Source of the DNA: CAWHJN01 sp963829705
GTDB lineage: Bacteria; Bacteroidota; Rhodothermia; Rhodothermales; BA12
DNA length: 64,000 nt
Assembly: GCA_963829705.1 (NCBI GenBank)
Contig: CAWHJN010000005.1
Span: 248,001-312,000, forward strand
Direction: 5' to 3'
Shown piece after piece: positions 25,535-33,624 of the stretch. The translations under genes were made by a program, and so were the position numbers. The notes beneath the pieces were generated by a model. It had not been told where the DNA came from. It saw only the letters and a list, made by a program, of their open reading frames with translations, and did not search any database. Positions within the stretch are counted from its first letter, which is position 1, and every line of letters begins with the position of its first letter.

Positions 25535-27022
25535 ATGCTCAACCTCCAGCAGCGCCAGTCGCTCCAGCAAAAGCTCTCGCCCCAGCAGATCCAGTACATC
25601 AAGCTGCTGCAACTGCCGACGCTCGCCCTCGAACAGCGCATCAAAACCGAACTGGAGGCCAACCCCGTTCTGGAAGAAGGGCTGGAAGAGGACGACGAGG
25701 AAACGCCCGAGCAGACCGAGGACGACGCCCGCGAGCAGACGACCGACGAGGAGAAAGAGCAGAAAAACGACGACGACGAGTACGACTGGGACGAGTACCT
25801 CAACGCCGCCGACGACCTCTACGGCCACAAGGCGCAGGTGGACCACAGCGCCGAGGAAGACCGCCGCGAGATCCCGATGGCCGCGCGCACGTCGATTGCC
25901 GAGCACCTGCGCGACCAGCTCGTCTTCCTCGACCTCGACGATACGCAGGCGCTCATCGCCGAGCAGATCATCGGCTCCATCGACGAGGACGGCTACCTGC
26001 GCCGCTCGCTCGACTCCATCGTGGACGACCTCATGTTCAACTACGGCGTCGCGCCGACGGACGAGGACGTCGAGGGCGTGCTCGGCATGGTGCAGCGCCT
26101 CGAACCCGTCGGCATCGCCGCGCGCGATTTGCAGGAGTGCCTCGTCGTCCAGCTCGACGTGATGCCCGCGGGCACGCCGGGGCGCGACGTGGCCCTCCGG
26201 ATGCTCAGGACGACCTACAAGGCGTTCACGATGAAGCACTTCGACCAGATCATGCGGAAGCTCGACGTGACGGGCGGGGAGTTGAAGGAAGCCTACGACC
26301 TCATCCAGCGCCTCGACCCCAAGCCCGGCGAGGGCGAGTTCAGCGCGCAGCAGAACTACATCACCCCCGACTTCACCGTCGAGGTCGTGGACGACGACTT
26401 CATCATCACGCTCAACGGCCGCAACGCGCCCCAGCTGCGCGTGTCGAAGCAGTACCGCGAGATGCTCGAAACGCTCTCGGCCGACCAGAAGCGCGAGCGC
26501 GCCCGCGAATCCTACGACTCGGAGACGCGCAATTTCTTGAAGACCAAGATGGAAAGCGCACGCTGGTTCATCAACTCCATCAACCAGCGGCGGCAGACGA
26601 TGCTGAAGGTCATGCACGCGCTCGTCGAACTCCAGGCGGATTTCTTCCGCGAGGGCGAGGGCAACCTCAAGCCGATGATCCTCAAAGACGTGGCCGAAAA
26701 GATCGGGATGGACATCTCGACGATTTCGCGCGTCGTCAACGGCAAGTACGTGCAGAGCGAGTTCGGCGTCTACGAGTTGAAGTATTTCTTCTCCGAAGGG
26801 CTGACGAAAGACAGCGGCGAGGAGGTGTCGAACAAAGAGGTGCGCGCCATCATCGAAGGCATCATCGCGCAGGAGGACAAGCAGAAGCCGCTGTCGGATC
26901 AGGCGATAGCGAAGATGCTCGAAAAGCGCGGCTTCTCGATAGCCCGGCGCACGGTGACGAAGTACCGCGAGCAACTCGGCGTGCCCGTGGCGCGGATGCG
27001 GAAGCAGATCGTGCTGGGCTGA
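25535..27022 (+). CDS. rpoN: RNA polymerase sigma-54 factor RpoN
   Basis: 495 residues from ATG 25535. Region I is the Gln/Leu-rich activator-interacting segment (QRQSLQQKLSPQQIQYIKLL, then LEANPVLEEGLEEDDEE). A very acidic region II follows, then the core-binding region (GSIDEDGYLRRSLDSIVDD, RLEPVGIAARDLQECL). The HTH is MDISTISRVVNGKYVQSEFG, and the RpoN box ARRTVTKYRE near the C-terminus contacts the -24 element. Sigma-54 needs AAA+ enhancer-binding activators; none are in this window. The start is fixed by region I and not by the longer open frame, which comes from the frameshifted DUF3109 gene. Confidence 0.96.
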   Translation: MLNLQQRQSLQQKLSPQQIQYIKLLQLPTLALEQRIKTELEANPVLEEGLEEDDEETPEQTEDDAREQTTDEEKEQKNDDDEYDWDEYLNAADDLYGHKAQVDHSAEEDRREIPMAARTSIAEHLRDQLVFLDLDDTQALIAEQIIGSIDEDGYLRRSLDSIVDDLMFNYGVAPTDEDVEGVLGMVQRLEPVGIAARDLQECLVVQLDVMPAGTPGRDVALRMLRTTYKAFTMKHFDQIMRKLDVTGGELKEAYDLIQRLDPKPGEGEFSAQQNYITPDFTVEVVDDDFIITLNGRNAPQLRVSKQYREMLETLSADQKRERARESYDSETRNFLKTKMESARWFINSINQRRQTMLKVMHALVELQADFFREGEGNLKPMILKDVAEKIGMDISTISRVVNGKYVQSEFGVYELKYFFSEGLTKDSGEEVSNKEVRAIIEGIIAQEDKQKPLSDQAIAKMLEKRGFSIARRTVTKYREQLGVPVARMRKQIVLG

Positions 27023-27202
27023 AGGTTGTGCCCTGCGAGGCGGTGAACGGAGCAGGGCGAGAAAAACTTTCCTGCGTCTTGCTATTGGCTGTTCGTTTCA
27101 GGCCCGTTTACCGGGTGCAGACGGAACGTATTTCCGTCATTTCGCGCCAGAACCGGAGTTGACGTGGCCGGGTAGGCACCGACTTCCCAATCTTCCGTCT
27201 CC

Positions 27203-27490
27203 ATGCCCGCACCGCCTGTCACGCACGAAGAACACCGTCACCGATTTGTAATTGCGTCCGACGAGGGCGATGCGGAGGCGCTGTACGTGCGGCGCGGAAA
27301 CACGCTCGTGCTGACGCACACGGAGGTGCCACCCGCGCACGGGGGGCAGGGCTGGGCCACGGCGCTGGCAGAAGCCGCATTTGCCTACGCCCGCGAAAAC
27401 GGGCTCGAAATCGACCCGGCGTGCGCGTTCATGCGGGCGTACGCAGCGCGGCATCCCGAGTGGCGGGATCTCGTGGTGCCGCGAGGTTAG
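27203..27490 (+). CDS. Small GNAT-fold N-acetyltransferase (YjdJ/Gtn type)
   Basis: 95 residues, matching the short acetyltransferases of the YjdJ/NATD1 group. The sequence shows 'ALYVRRGNTLVLTHTEVPP', the acetyl-CoA segment HGGQGWATALAEAAFAYARE (in place of the usual G-x-G-x-A loop), and the family-specific C-terminal Cys-Phe followed by YAARHPEWRDLVV. These proteins are minimal acetyl-CoA-binding domains with largely unknown substrates. It lies 180 bases after rpoN and 143 bases before the propeller kinase, with no strong promoter or terminator visible on either side. Confidence 0.85.
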   Translation: MPAPPVTHEEHRHRFVIASDEGDAEALYVRRGNTLVLTHTEVPPAHGGQGWATALAEAAFAYARENGLEIDPACAFMRAYAARHPEWRDLVVPRG

Positions 27491-27633
27491 CTCCGGGGTA
27501 CGGGGTACCGGGCGAGCACGGCGCGCCCCGTCTCGACCGTACTCCGCACCTCCCCGGCCGACACGTGGGCATGGCCTTTGCAACCGGCGCGGCAGGTGCC
27601 ACCCGTCCCCGCAGGGACACCACCCCTTCGTTC

Positions 27634-30600
27634 ATGTCGCAGCTCCGCATTCTCTTGCTCACGTGCGCCCTTCTGGCGCTGTGGATGGGCTGTGCTTTCA
27701 GGGTACACGCGCAGGACACTCCTCTGCCGGGCCTCTACGCGCCGGGTGCGCTGCCGCTGCAGGTGTACGGCGCCAGCGAGTACCCCGGCACGGCAGACAA
27801 CTGGGCCATCGCGCCGGGCCCCGAGGGGCGCGTGTTCGTCGGCAACGGCGTGGGCGTGTATGCCATCCGCGGGCAGCACGTCTCAGACCTCATCACGCTC
27901 GACAACCGGAGCGTGGCCCGCTCCCTCCACGTGGGTCCCGGCGGGCTGATGTACGTCGGCGGGAGCAACGAAGTGGGCTACCTCGTCCCGACCGCGAACG
28001 GATCGCTGCGCTACACGTCGCTCCTGTCGTACGTCCCCGAGGAATACCGGGATTTCCAGGACGTGTGGCTCGTGCAGACCTTCGGCGCGTCGGTGTTTTT
28101 CTACAGCTACCGCCAGGTGATGCGGTGGACGCCCGCGACGGCTGCCATGAAGGTGTGGCACTTCGATGAGGTCGTCACGCTGATCAAGGATGCGCCGGAG
28201 CCGGTGCTCCAGACGATGGGCGATGGCAGGCTCCACACCCTCAGCGGCGACGACGAGTGGCAGCCGTTCTTTTCTGCCCCCGACGTACTCACGCATGAGC
28301 CCGCGCGCCTGCTCCTGCCGCGCGTCGCCGGCGACTCGGTGCTGGTGACCGGGCGCGGCCTGTACCGGCTCACGGGCGGCAAGCTCTACCCGCAGGCGTC
28401 TGCCGTCAGCACCGACGGGCGGCGGCGCTGGGTCTACGACGCGGTCCCGCTGCCGGGCGGGCACCTGGCCGTCGCCACGCTCTACGAAGGCGTGCTCATC
28501 CTCGATGCCGACGGCGCGCTCGTCCGGCAGTTTTCCAAAGCCCAGGGCCTGCCCGACAACGTCGCGCTGGCGCTGGCCTACGACGCGCAGGGCTACCTGT
28601 GGATCGCGCTCGAACGCGGGCTCGCCCGGGTAGACCTCGGCTCGGACGTGACGACCATCGAGGCGCGCGAGGGCCTCGGGGCCGATGCCGACGCGATGGC
28701 GCTGCACGAGGGTGCGCTCTACGTGGGCGGCATCGAGCAACTGGCGCGCATCGCCTCCGCACCCGGAATGCCGCTGGAAACCGTGGCCACTCCCGCCGAC
28801 GACGTGCTCGCGCTGCTGTCCACGCCGCAGGGCTTGATCGTGGGGATGCGAAAAAGTTTGCAGATCTACCGGCAGGGACGCCTCGCGCCGGTCGCGGATT
28901 TCAGGATTGACGGCGATTACCCGGTGGCCCTGCTCCGCAGCCGCGTAGACACCACAAAGGTCTACGTCGGCTACCGGCGGGGCCTGGCGACGCTGCGCCT
29001 GCGCGACGGGCGGTGGACGTTTGCCGGTACGCTGCCTGCCGTCACTGCGGACGTGGCGTCGCTGGCGGAAGAGGACGACGGCACGCTGTGGCTGGGTACC
29101 AATCACGAAGACCTGTGGCGCGTCTCGTTCGAGGGTGGCGTGGCGCGCGCGCACCGTTACGGCCCTTCGGAGGGAATGCCGCGCCTCATAGTCGCGCCCC
29201 TGCAGGTGGATGGCCAGATGCTGTTTTTCACGTCGGCGGGGTTCTACCGCCCCGGCGGCGCGGGCATCACGCGGGATTCGTCCGCCCTCGCGGCGGCGCT
29301 CGACTACGCACCGCGCGACATTGCCGATGCCCACGTGGCCCCCGGCGGCGACGTGTACCTCGTCGTAGACGGGCAGCCAGGCGTGGCGCGGCGCGCGGGC
29401 ACGCAATATCGCTGGGAGCCCGTCGGCGATGCCACGCTTCAGCGTGACGCCACGCTCCGCACATGGCTGCTCGGAGGGCACCTGTGGCTGTCGCAGACCA
29501 ACAGGCTCGCGCGCCTGTCGCCCGGCCCCGAGGCCGCGGCGGGCTTCGCGGAGTTCCAGACCTACATCGAGTCCGTACGCCTCGCAGACCGCGATTCCGT
29601 GCTGTACGGAGGCGTGGGCACGCCCGCGTTGCAGCGCCTGGCGGCCCGCCAGGGGTTGGAGTTCGTCGTGGGGGCCCCGCGCTACGAAGGTGTGCAGTAC
29701 CGCTACCGCCTCGACGGGCTCGACGCGCACTGGTCGGCGTGGACGAGCAGCCCGCAGCGCAACTACCCGGTGCTGCCCGCCGGCGCGTACACGTTCCGGG
29801 CGCAGGCGCAGGATCGCCACGGCATCATCGGGCAGGAAGCGGTGGTGGCGTTCGAGGTGGCCGCGCTGTGGTACCGGAGCCGCGGGATGGTGGCCGTGTA
29901 CGGGGTGCTGGCGCTGCTGCTGGTGCTGGCGTGCGTGGCCGGGGCCACGCGCTGGCAGGAGCACCGCTCGGAGGCGGCCCGCCGCCTGCTGGCCGCCAAA
30001 GTGCGCGTCCACACGCGCGAGGCCGAGGCGCAGAAACGGATGCTGCGCTACCTCAACAAAACCCTCCAGGAATCCAACACCCGCCTCGAGGAGATGAGCG
30101 CGCAGAAGTCGCACCTGCTCAGCATCGCCGCGCACGACCTCAAGACGCCCATCGCCAACATCTACAGCCTCGCCGAAATCCTGCTCGAAGAGCGCGACGA
30201 AGGCCCGGCGAACTACGAATTCCTCGACCTCATCCGCACGTCGGCGCGGCAGATGAGCAAGCTCATCGACGACGTGCTCAACTCCGAGGCGCGCGAGACG
30301 GGCCAGCTGCGCCTCAACCCGGTGCGGGCCGACCTGCGGGCGCTCGCCAGCCAGGCCGTGCAGCAATGCACCGTGCAGGCCGAGCGCAAGGGCCAGATCA
30401 TCCGGCTGCATGTGGTGCCGCCGGAGCTCGCGTTCGAAACCGAGGTGGACGAACTGCGCGTCCTCGACGCGATGGTCAACCTCGTCAACAACGCTGTGAA
30501 GTATTCCCGCCTCCACGCGGTGATCGAGGTCTACCTCACCCGCACAGATGACGCCTTCCGCTTCGAGGTGCGCGACGAGGGGCCGGGTGTGCGCGAGGAG

Positions 30601-30840
30601 GACCGCGATGGGCTGTTCCAGCCTTTCCAGCGCCTGTCGGCGCAGCCCACCGGCGGCGAGTCGTCGTCGGGGATGGGGCTTTACATCGTGCGGCAGTACG
30701 TGGAGATGCACAACGGGCACGTGGGTGTCGAGAGCTTCGAAGGCGTGGGCAGCATCTTCTGGTTCACGCTTCCGGCCCCCGTTGCCGTCCTCACGCCCGC
30801 CGCCACGCCCGTGGGTGCCGAATCAGGAAGTCCAGCGTGA
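27634..30840 (+). CDS. Reg_prop/Y_Y_Y membrane sensor histidine kinase
   Basis: 1068 residues from ATG 27634, which opens a signal peptide (MSQLRILLLTCALLALWMGC ... HAQ). The periplasmic part is a two-component-regulator propeller (NWAIAPGPEGRVFVGNGVG, AYDAQGYLWIALERGLARV, EDDGTLWLGTNHEDLW), then Y_Y_Y (VQYRYRLDGLDAHWSAWTSS, AGAYTFRAQAQDRHG). After one membrane helix (MVAVYGVLALLLVLACVAG) come a coiled coil, HisKA with IAAHDLKTPIANIYSL and HATPase with VNLVNNAVKY, RDEGPGV and GMGLYIVRQYV. It closely parallels the HTCS at 562 but lacks receiver and AraC domains, so it must pass its phosphate to a separate regulator. Its 3-prime end overlaps the converging GCS-like gene by 50 bases. Confidence 0.88.
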   Translation: MSQLRILLLTCALLALWMGCAFRVHAQDTPLPGLYAPGALPLQVYGASEYPGTADNWAIAPGPEGRVFVGNGVGVYAIRGQHVSDLITLDNRSVARSLHVGPGGLMYVGGSNEVGYLVPTANGSLRYTSLLSYVPEEYRDFQDVWLVQTFGASVFFYSYRQVMRWTPATAAMKVWHFDEVVTLIKDAPEPVLQTMGDGRLHTLSGDDEWQPFFSAPDVLTHEPARLLLPRVAGDSVLVTGRGLYRLTGGKLYPQASAVSTDGRRRWVYDAVPLPGGHLAVATLYEGVLILDADGALVRQFSKAQGLPDNVALALAYDAQGYLWIALERGLARVDLGSDVTTIEAREGLGADADAMALHEGALYVGGIEQLARIASAPGMPLETVATPADDVLALLSTPQGLIVGMRKSLQIYRQGRLAPVADFRIDGDYPVALLRSRVDTTKVYVGYRRGLATLRLRDGRWTFAGTLPAVTADVASLAEEDDGTLWLGTNHEDLWRVSFEGGVARAHRYGPSEGMPRLIVAPLQVDGQMLFFTSAGFYRPGGAGITRDSSALAAALDYAPRDIADAHVAPGGDVYLVVDGQPGVARRAGTQYRWEPVGDATLQRDATLRTWLLGGHLWLSQTNRLARLSPGPEAAAGFAEFQTYIESVRLADRDSVLYGGVGTPALQRLAARQGLEFVVGAPRYEGVQYRYRLDGLDAHWSAWTSSPQRNYPVLPAGAYTFRAQAQDRHGIIGQEAVVAFEVAALWYRSRGMVAVYGVLALLLVLACVAGATRWQEHRSEAARRLLAAKVRVHTREAEAQKRMLRYLNKTLQESNTRLEEMSAQKSHLLSIAAHDLKTPIANIYSLAEILLEERDEGPANYEFLDLIRTSARQMSKLIDDVLNSEARETGQLRLNPVRADLRALASQAVQQCTVQAERKGQIIRLHVVPPELAFETEVDELRVLDAMVNLVNNAVKYSRLHAVIEVYLTRTDDAFRFEVRDEGPGVREEDRDGLFQPFQRLSAQPTGGESSSGMGLYIVRQYVEMHNGHVGVESFEGVGSIFWFTLPAPVAVLTPAATPVGAESGSPA

Positions 30841-32059
30841 AGCGCGCGGGGCGACCGTCGGCGCGGGTGAAGTCCACCGCCGACCAGCCGCTCGGGCGCA
30901 CGGGCGCGTAACGCTGCCCGCCGTGGTGGAAAACGTCGCCGCGGAGGGCGTGGATGAATACCTGCTCGTAGCGTGATCGCCGGATCTGGCGTTCGGAGAA
31001 CAGCGCGTCCCAGCGGCAAGCGCGGCCCACGTCGTCGTAAGCGTCGGGGCGCGTGTCGAGGTCCAGCAGCGCGGGCGTGTGGCCGCCCATGAGCCCCATC
31101 AAAAGGCGCAGCGTGAACGGGTTGGCGATCTGCCGGATGGGCGTCAGAAAGCGTCGGAAGACGACCTCGGCGACCTCGCGCAGCGTGTGGGCCTCGCGGT
31201 CGTCGCCGGTGAGGCGGCGGTAGGCGTCCGAGACGTGCCAGCGGCGGGCGTCAGGCCCGGCCTCGAAGGGGTTGGTGTCGAAGCTCGTCGCGTGCGCGAG
31301 CCACCCCTTGCGCGACGTGTGCGGGATGGGCGCAAACCGCTGGATGACGGGAATCGCCATCGTATCGAGCATCTCCACTTCGTACGACGGCCATGCCATC
31401 ACCGCGCGCGCGATGCCGGTGATGAGCGCTGCCGTAGCGATGGAGAGCGAGGGGGCAGGCGTGAAATCCACCGTCACCTCCACGCGGTTGCCGCGCGGGC
31501 GCACGCCCACACCTGTGGATAGCCGGTTGGCCGCCACGAGCATCACGGGCGCAGGCAGGATGTGCGCCAGCAGGTACGCCAGCTTCTCGACGGTCTGCTC
31601 CGCGCCGCGCCCGTGCGTCTCGAACGAGACGTTGTAGTGCGCCGAGAACCCCTGCAACCGCGCCTGCCGCCCCGTCTTCCTTTCCCAGCCATCGAGCCCG
31701 TCACGGACGGCGTGAAGGCTTTCCCACAGCGACCGCCCCGCGCGCGCCGCGCAGCCGTACTGGATTTCGATGGCGGGCGTGGCGACCTCGACGACGCCGG
31801 TGTCGAAGTACACCGCGCCGCCCGTGGGCAGGTGGTACGAGGTGCCCTCGCGGTGAACGAGGCCGTCGCCCAGAAACGCGCGCGGATCGCCGAAGACCTT
31901 CTCGGGGGTCGTCTGCTTACCATCGATCCACAGCGCACACTCAGCTTCGAGGCCGATGGCGGCCATCTCGAGGTCGGCTCCGGGGCGGTTGGTTTTGCGG
32001 GCGACGGCTTTGCCCACGGCGTCGAGGGGGCCATAGGCCTTTACGAACGGCTCGGTCAT
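30791..32059 (-). CDS. Glutamate-cysteine-ligase-like (GCS2/carboxylate-amine ligase fold) protein
   Basis: 422 residues from ATG 32059. AAIGLEAECALWIDG early in the protein resembles the E-x-E metal-binding start of GCS2/ATP-dependent carboxylate-amine ligases. GTSYHLPTGGAVYFDTGVVE, QGFSAHYNVSF and NRVEVTVDFTPAPS look like later active-site strands. The C-terminal 'VRPSGWSAVDFTRADGRPAR' is unfamiliar. The assignment to the ligase superfamily rests on motif resemblance only; the substrate is unknown. Its ATG overlaps the stop of the M15-like gene (ATGA), and that gene in turn overlaps the beta-lactamase gene, so the three form one translationally coupled unit. A link to peptide or cell-wall metabolism is inference. 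The 3-prime end overlaps the propeller kinase by 50 bases. Confidence 0.55.
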   Translation of the reverse strand: MTEPFVKAYGPLDAVGKAVARKTNRPGADLEMAAIGLEAECALWIDGKQTTPEKVFGDPRAFLGDGLVHREGTSYHLPTGGAVYFDTGVVEVATPAIEIQYGCAARAGRSLWESLHAVRDGLDGWERKTGRQARLQGFSAHYNVSFETHGRGAEQTVEKLAYLLAHILPAPVMLVAANRLSTGVGVRPRGNRVEVTVDFTPAPSLSIATAALITGIARAVMAWPSYEVEMLDTMAIPVIQRFAPIPHTSRKGWLAHATSFDTNPFEAGPDARRWHVSDAYRRLTGDDREAHTLREVAEVVFRRFLTPIRQIANPFTLRLLMGLMGGHTPALLDLDTRPDAYDDVGRACRWDALFSERQIRRSRYEQVFIHALRGDVFHHGGQRYAPVRPSGWSAVDFTRADGRPARFTLDFLIRHPRAWRRA

Positions 32060-32637
32060 GGCAGGTAGGGCGGCGTCAGCGCGCCATAGCCCAGGCTGAG
32101 GTGCAGGTGGTCGAGGGTGGCGTCGGCGGGGAGGGCGCCCGTGCCGGGAAGCAGCGCTCTGATGCGCGCCGCGTAGGACGTGATCACGTCGGGCGTGTCG
32201 AGGAAATCGTCGCCCACGCGGTAGAGGTCGGCGGCGAGGCCGCAGGCGTGGTCGAGCGTGTCGGGCGTGGTGCGTGCGTGCGAGGGCGAGCGGTAGCCGC
32301 CGTTGGCCGCGATGTGGACGTACGTATCCACGTCGTGGCGGACGACGGCGAGGTGGGCCGCCAGCACCGTGATGGCGCACGGCACGTAGCGCGGAAAGTG
32401 GTGCAGCGCTCGCGCCTCGTAGAGATCGACGTGGATGAACTCGTACAGCCCGAAGCCGGGCGCGAGCACCGTCTCTTTCGCCACTTCCCACGACGGGATC
32501 TCGTAGAAGTAGCGCGGCAGCACGACCTCGCGCCCCGCGCCGTCGCGCAGCGTGTCGCCGGGGCGCAGGGCCGTGCGGACGGCCTCGGGCAGGTCGCGGC
32601 CGTCCACGACGGCGAGGGCGGTGAGGGGTTCAGCCAT
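32056..32637 (-). CDS. M15-like zinc peptidase (D-Ala-D-Ala carboxypeptidase fold)
   Basis: 193 residues from ATG 32637. The sequence NGGYRSPSHA (residues 112-120) followed by DHACGLAADLYRVG (His130, Asp137) and HLHLSLGYG (His177, His179) reproduces the S/D-x-H-x-x-G-x-A-x-D and H-x-H zinc ligands of M15 peptidases, which trim peptidoglycan stem peptides or act as endolysins. No signal peptide is visible, so it may be cytosolic or exported by another route. The conserved N-terminal half (RYFYEIPSWEVAKETVLAPG) is not familiar. The gene overlaps the beta-lactamase stop by 8 bases and the GCS-like start by 4. Confidence 0.6.
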   Translation of the reverse strand: MAEPLTALAVVDGRDLPEAVRTALRPGDTLRDGAGREVVLPRYFYEIPSWEVAKETVLAPGFGLYEFIHVDLYEARALHHFPRYVPCAITVLAAHLAVVRHDVDTYVHIAANGGYRSPSHARTTPDTLDHACGLAADLYRVGDDFLDTPDVITSYAARIRALLPGTGALPADATLDHLHLSLGYGALTPPYLP

Positions 32638-33485
32638 CGGTGCGTTCGGGGGCGACGAGCGCCTGGTAGACGAGCTTGCTCACCGTCGCCACGAGCGCGG
32701 CGCGCTGGCCGTTCACGTCGGCCTTCCACTCGGTCAGGATGGCGAGAGCGTAGGGCGCGCGGTCGGGCAGGAAGACGAGCCCGGCGTCGTGCTGCACGGT
32801 CGAGATCTCGCCGGTTTTGTGCGCGATGCGGGCCTTTGTCGCGCACCTTGTCGGGCAGGCCCGCGGGGATGCCGCTGTTGAAGGCCTGGTCGAAGAGCAT
32901 CGCCAGCATCGCCTCGCGGCTCGCGTCCGAAAAGCCGCCCTCGTGGAGGCATCGCAGCAGGGCGACGAGTCCGTCGGCGGTGACTTCGTTGTTGAGGCCT
33001 GCCTCGAAGGCCTTCTCGTCCTCGACGCCGCGCACGACGGTCACGCCCCGGATGCCGCGCGTTTCGAGCGTCTGCGCCGCCGCGTCCGCACCGACGAGGT
33101 CGACGAGCAGGTTGGTGGCGAGGTTGGACGACGTCACGATCATGTGGTAGGCCAGCTCGCGCAGCTTCATCGTCTTGCCGATGGCCGCGTGGACGTCGCC
33201 GTTCGCGTCGCGCCCCGCGCCCACACGGAACGTGGAGCCGTCGGCCTTGCTCTCGAAGAGGTTGCGGACGTGCAGCCGGTTGCCGAGCGCGAAGCGGCCA
33301 CCCTCGACGGCGTCGAGCAGCGCCACGAGCACGCCCAGTTTCATCGTGCTCGCCGCGTGAAACGCCCGGTCGCCGTGCAGGCTGAAGGCGGTGCCGGTTT
33401 CGAAGTCGTAGAACGCCACGGCCACGGCCTCCGCCCCGGCGTCCGCGCGGGCGGTTTCGATGCGGTGGCGGAGCGTTTCGGGCAT
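32630..33485 (-). CDS. Class A beta-lactamase-like serine hydrolase, single-base frameshift near 32835
   Basis: 284 residues if the frame is restored, the usual class A length. The active-site Ser-x-x-Lys is ASTMKLGVL, the SDN equivalent is TSSNLATNLL, and the third motif is KTGEI. That last motif and the rest of the C-terminus are read only after correcting one base: VRDKG... becomes VRDKARIAHKTGEISTVQ when one of three T (plus strand) at 32835-32837 is removed. The omega-loop Glu cannot be placed with certainty, so it could be a penicillin-interacting esterase or a D,D-peptidase and not a true drug-resistance enzyme. No signal peptide is visible at its N-terminus (MPETLRHRIETARAD), unusual for a beta-lactamase. 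It is the first gene of a three-gene overlapping unit, behind a TAnnTTTG element and a palindrome. Confidence 0.8.
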
Positions 33486-33494
33486 GGCGGAGAA

Positions 33495-33525
33495 AGACCC
33501 GAAGGTTTTGAAAACCTTCGGGTCT
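33495..33525. repeat. 31-bp perfect palindrome upstream of the beta-lactamase-like gene
   Basis: AGACCCGAAGGTTTT (33495-33509), G, AAAACCTTCGGGTCT (33511-33525). It lies 10 bases before the start codon and downstream of the candidate promoter, so it would form a strong hairpin in the mRNA leader. It could be a dispersed repeat, an operator or an attenuator; the sequence cannot separate these. Confidence 0.7.
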
Positions 33526-33543
33526 GGAGGTACGTGAAAGCAC

Positions 33544-33551
33544 CAAAAGTA
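33544..33551 (-). promoter_or_regulatory. Candidate -7 element TACTTTTG for the beta-lactamase/M15/GCS unit
   Basis: Minus-strand TACTTTTG is an exact TAnnTTTG match, 58 bases before ATG 33485. The transcript would begin near 33538 and carry the 33495-33525 palindrome in its leader. No -33 TTG at the usual distance. Confidence 0.4.
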
Positions 33552-33624
33552 GCCGGATGCGCCCGCGTCCGTCGTAAAGTCGCTGTTATCGTCCGGCGAA
33601 GACGGCGTGGAGGGACGGGACGGC

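Noticed and set aside
25427..26974. Minus-strand frame opposite rpoN
   Set aside because: Shadow of rpoN; low-complexity residues and no domain.
32630..33485. Acquired antibiotic-resistance cassette
   Set aside because: Base composition matches the neighbours, there is no integron or transposon sequence, and it is locked into an overlapping operon.
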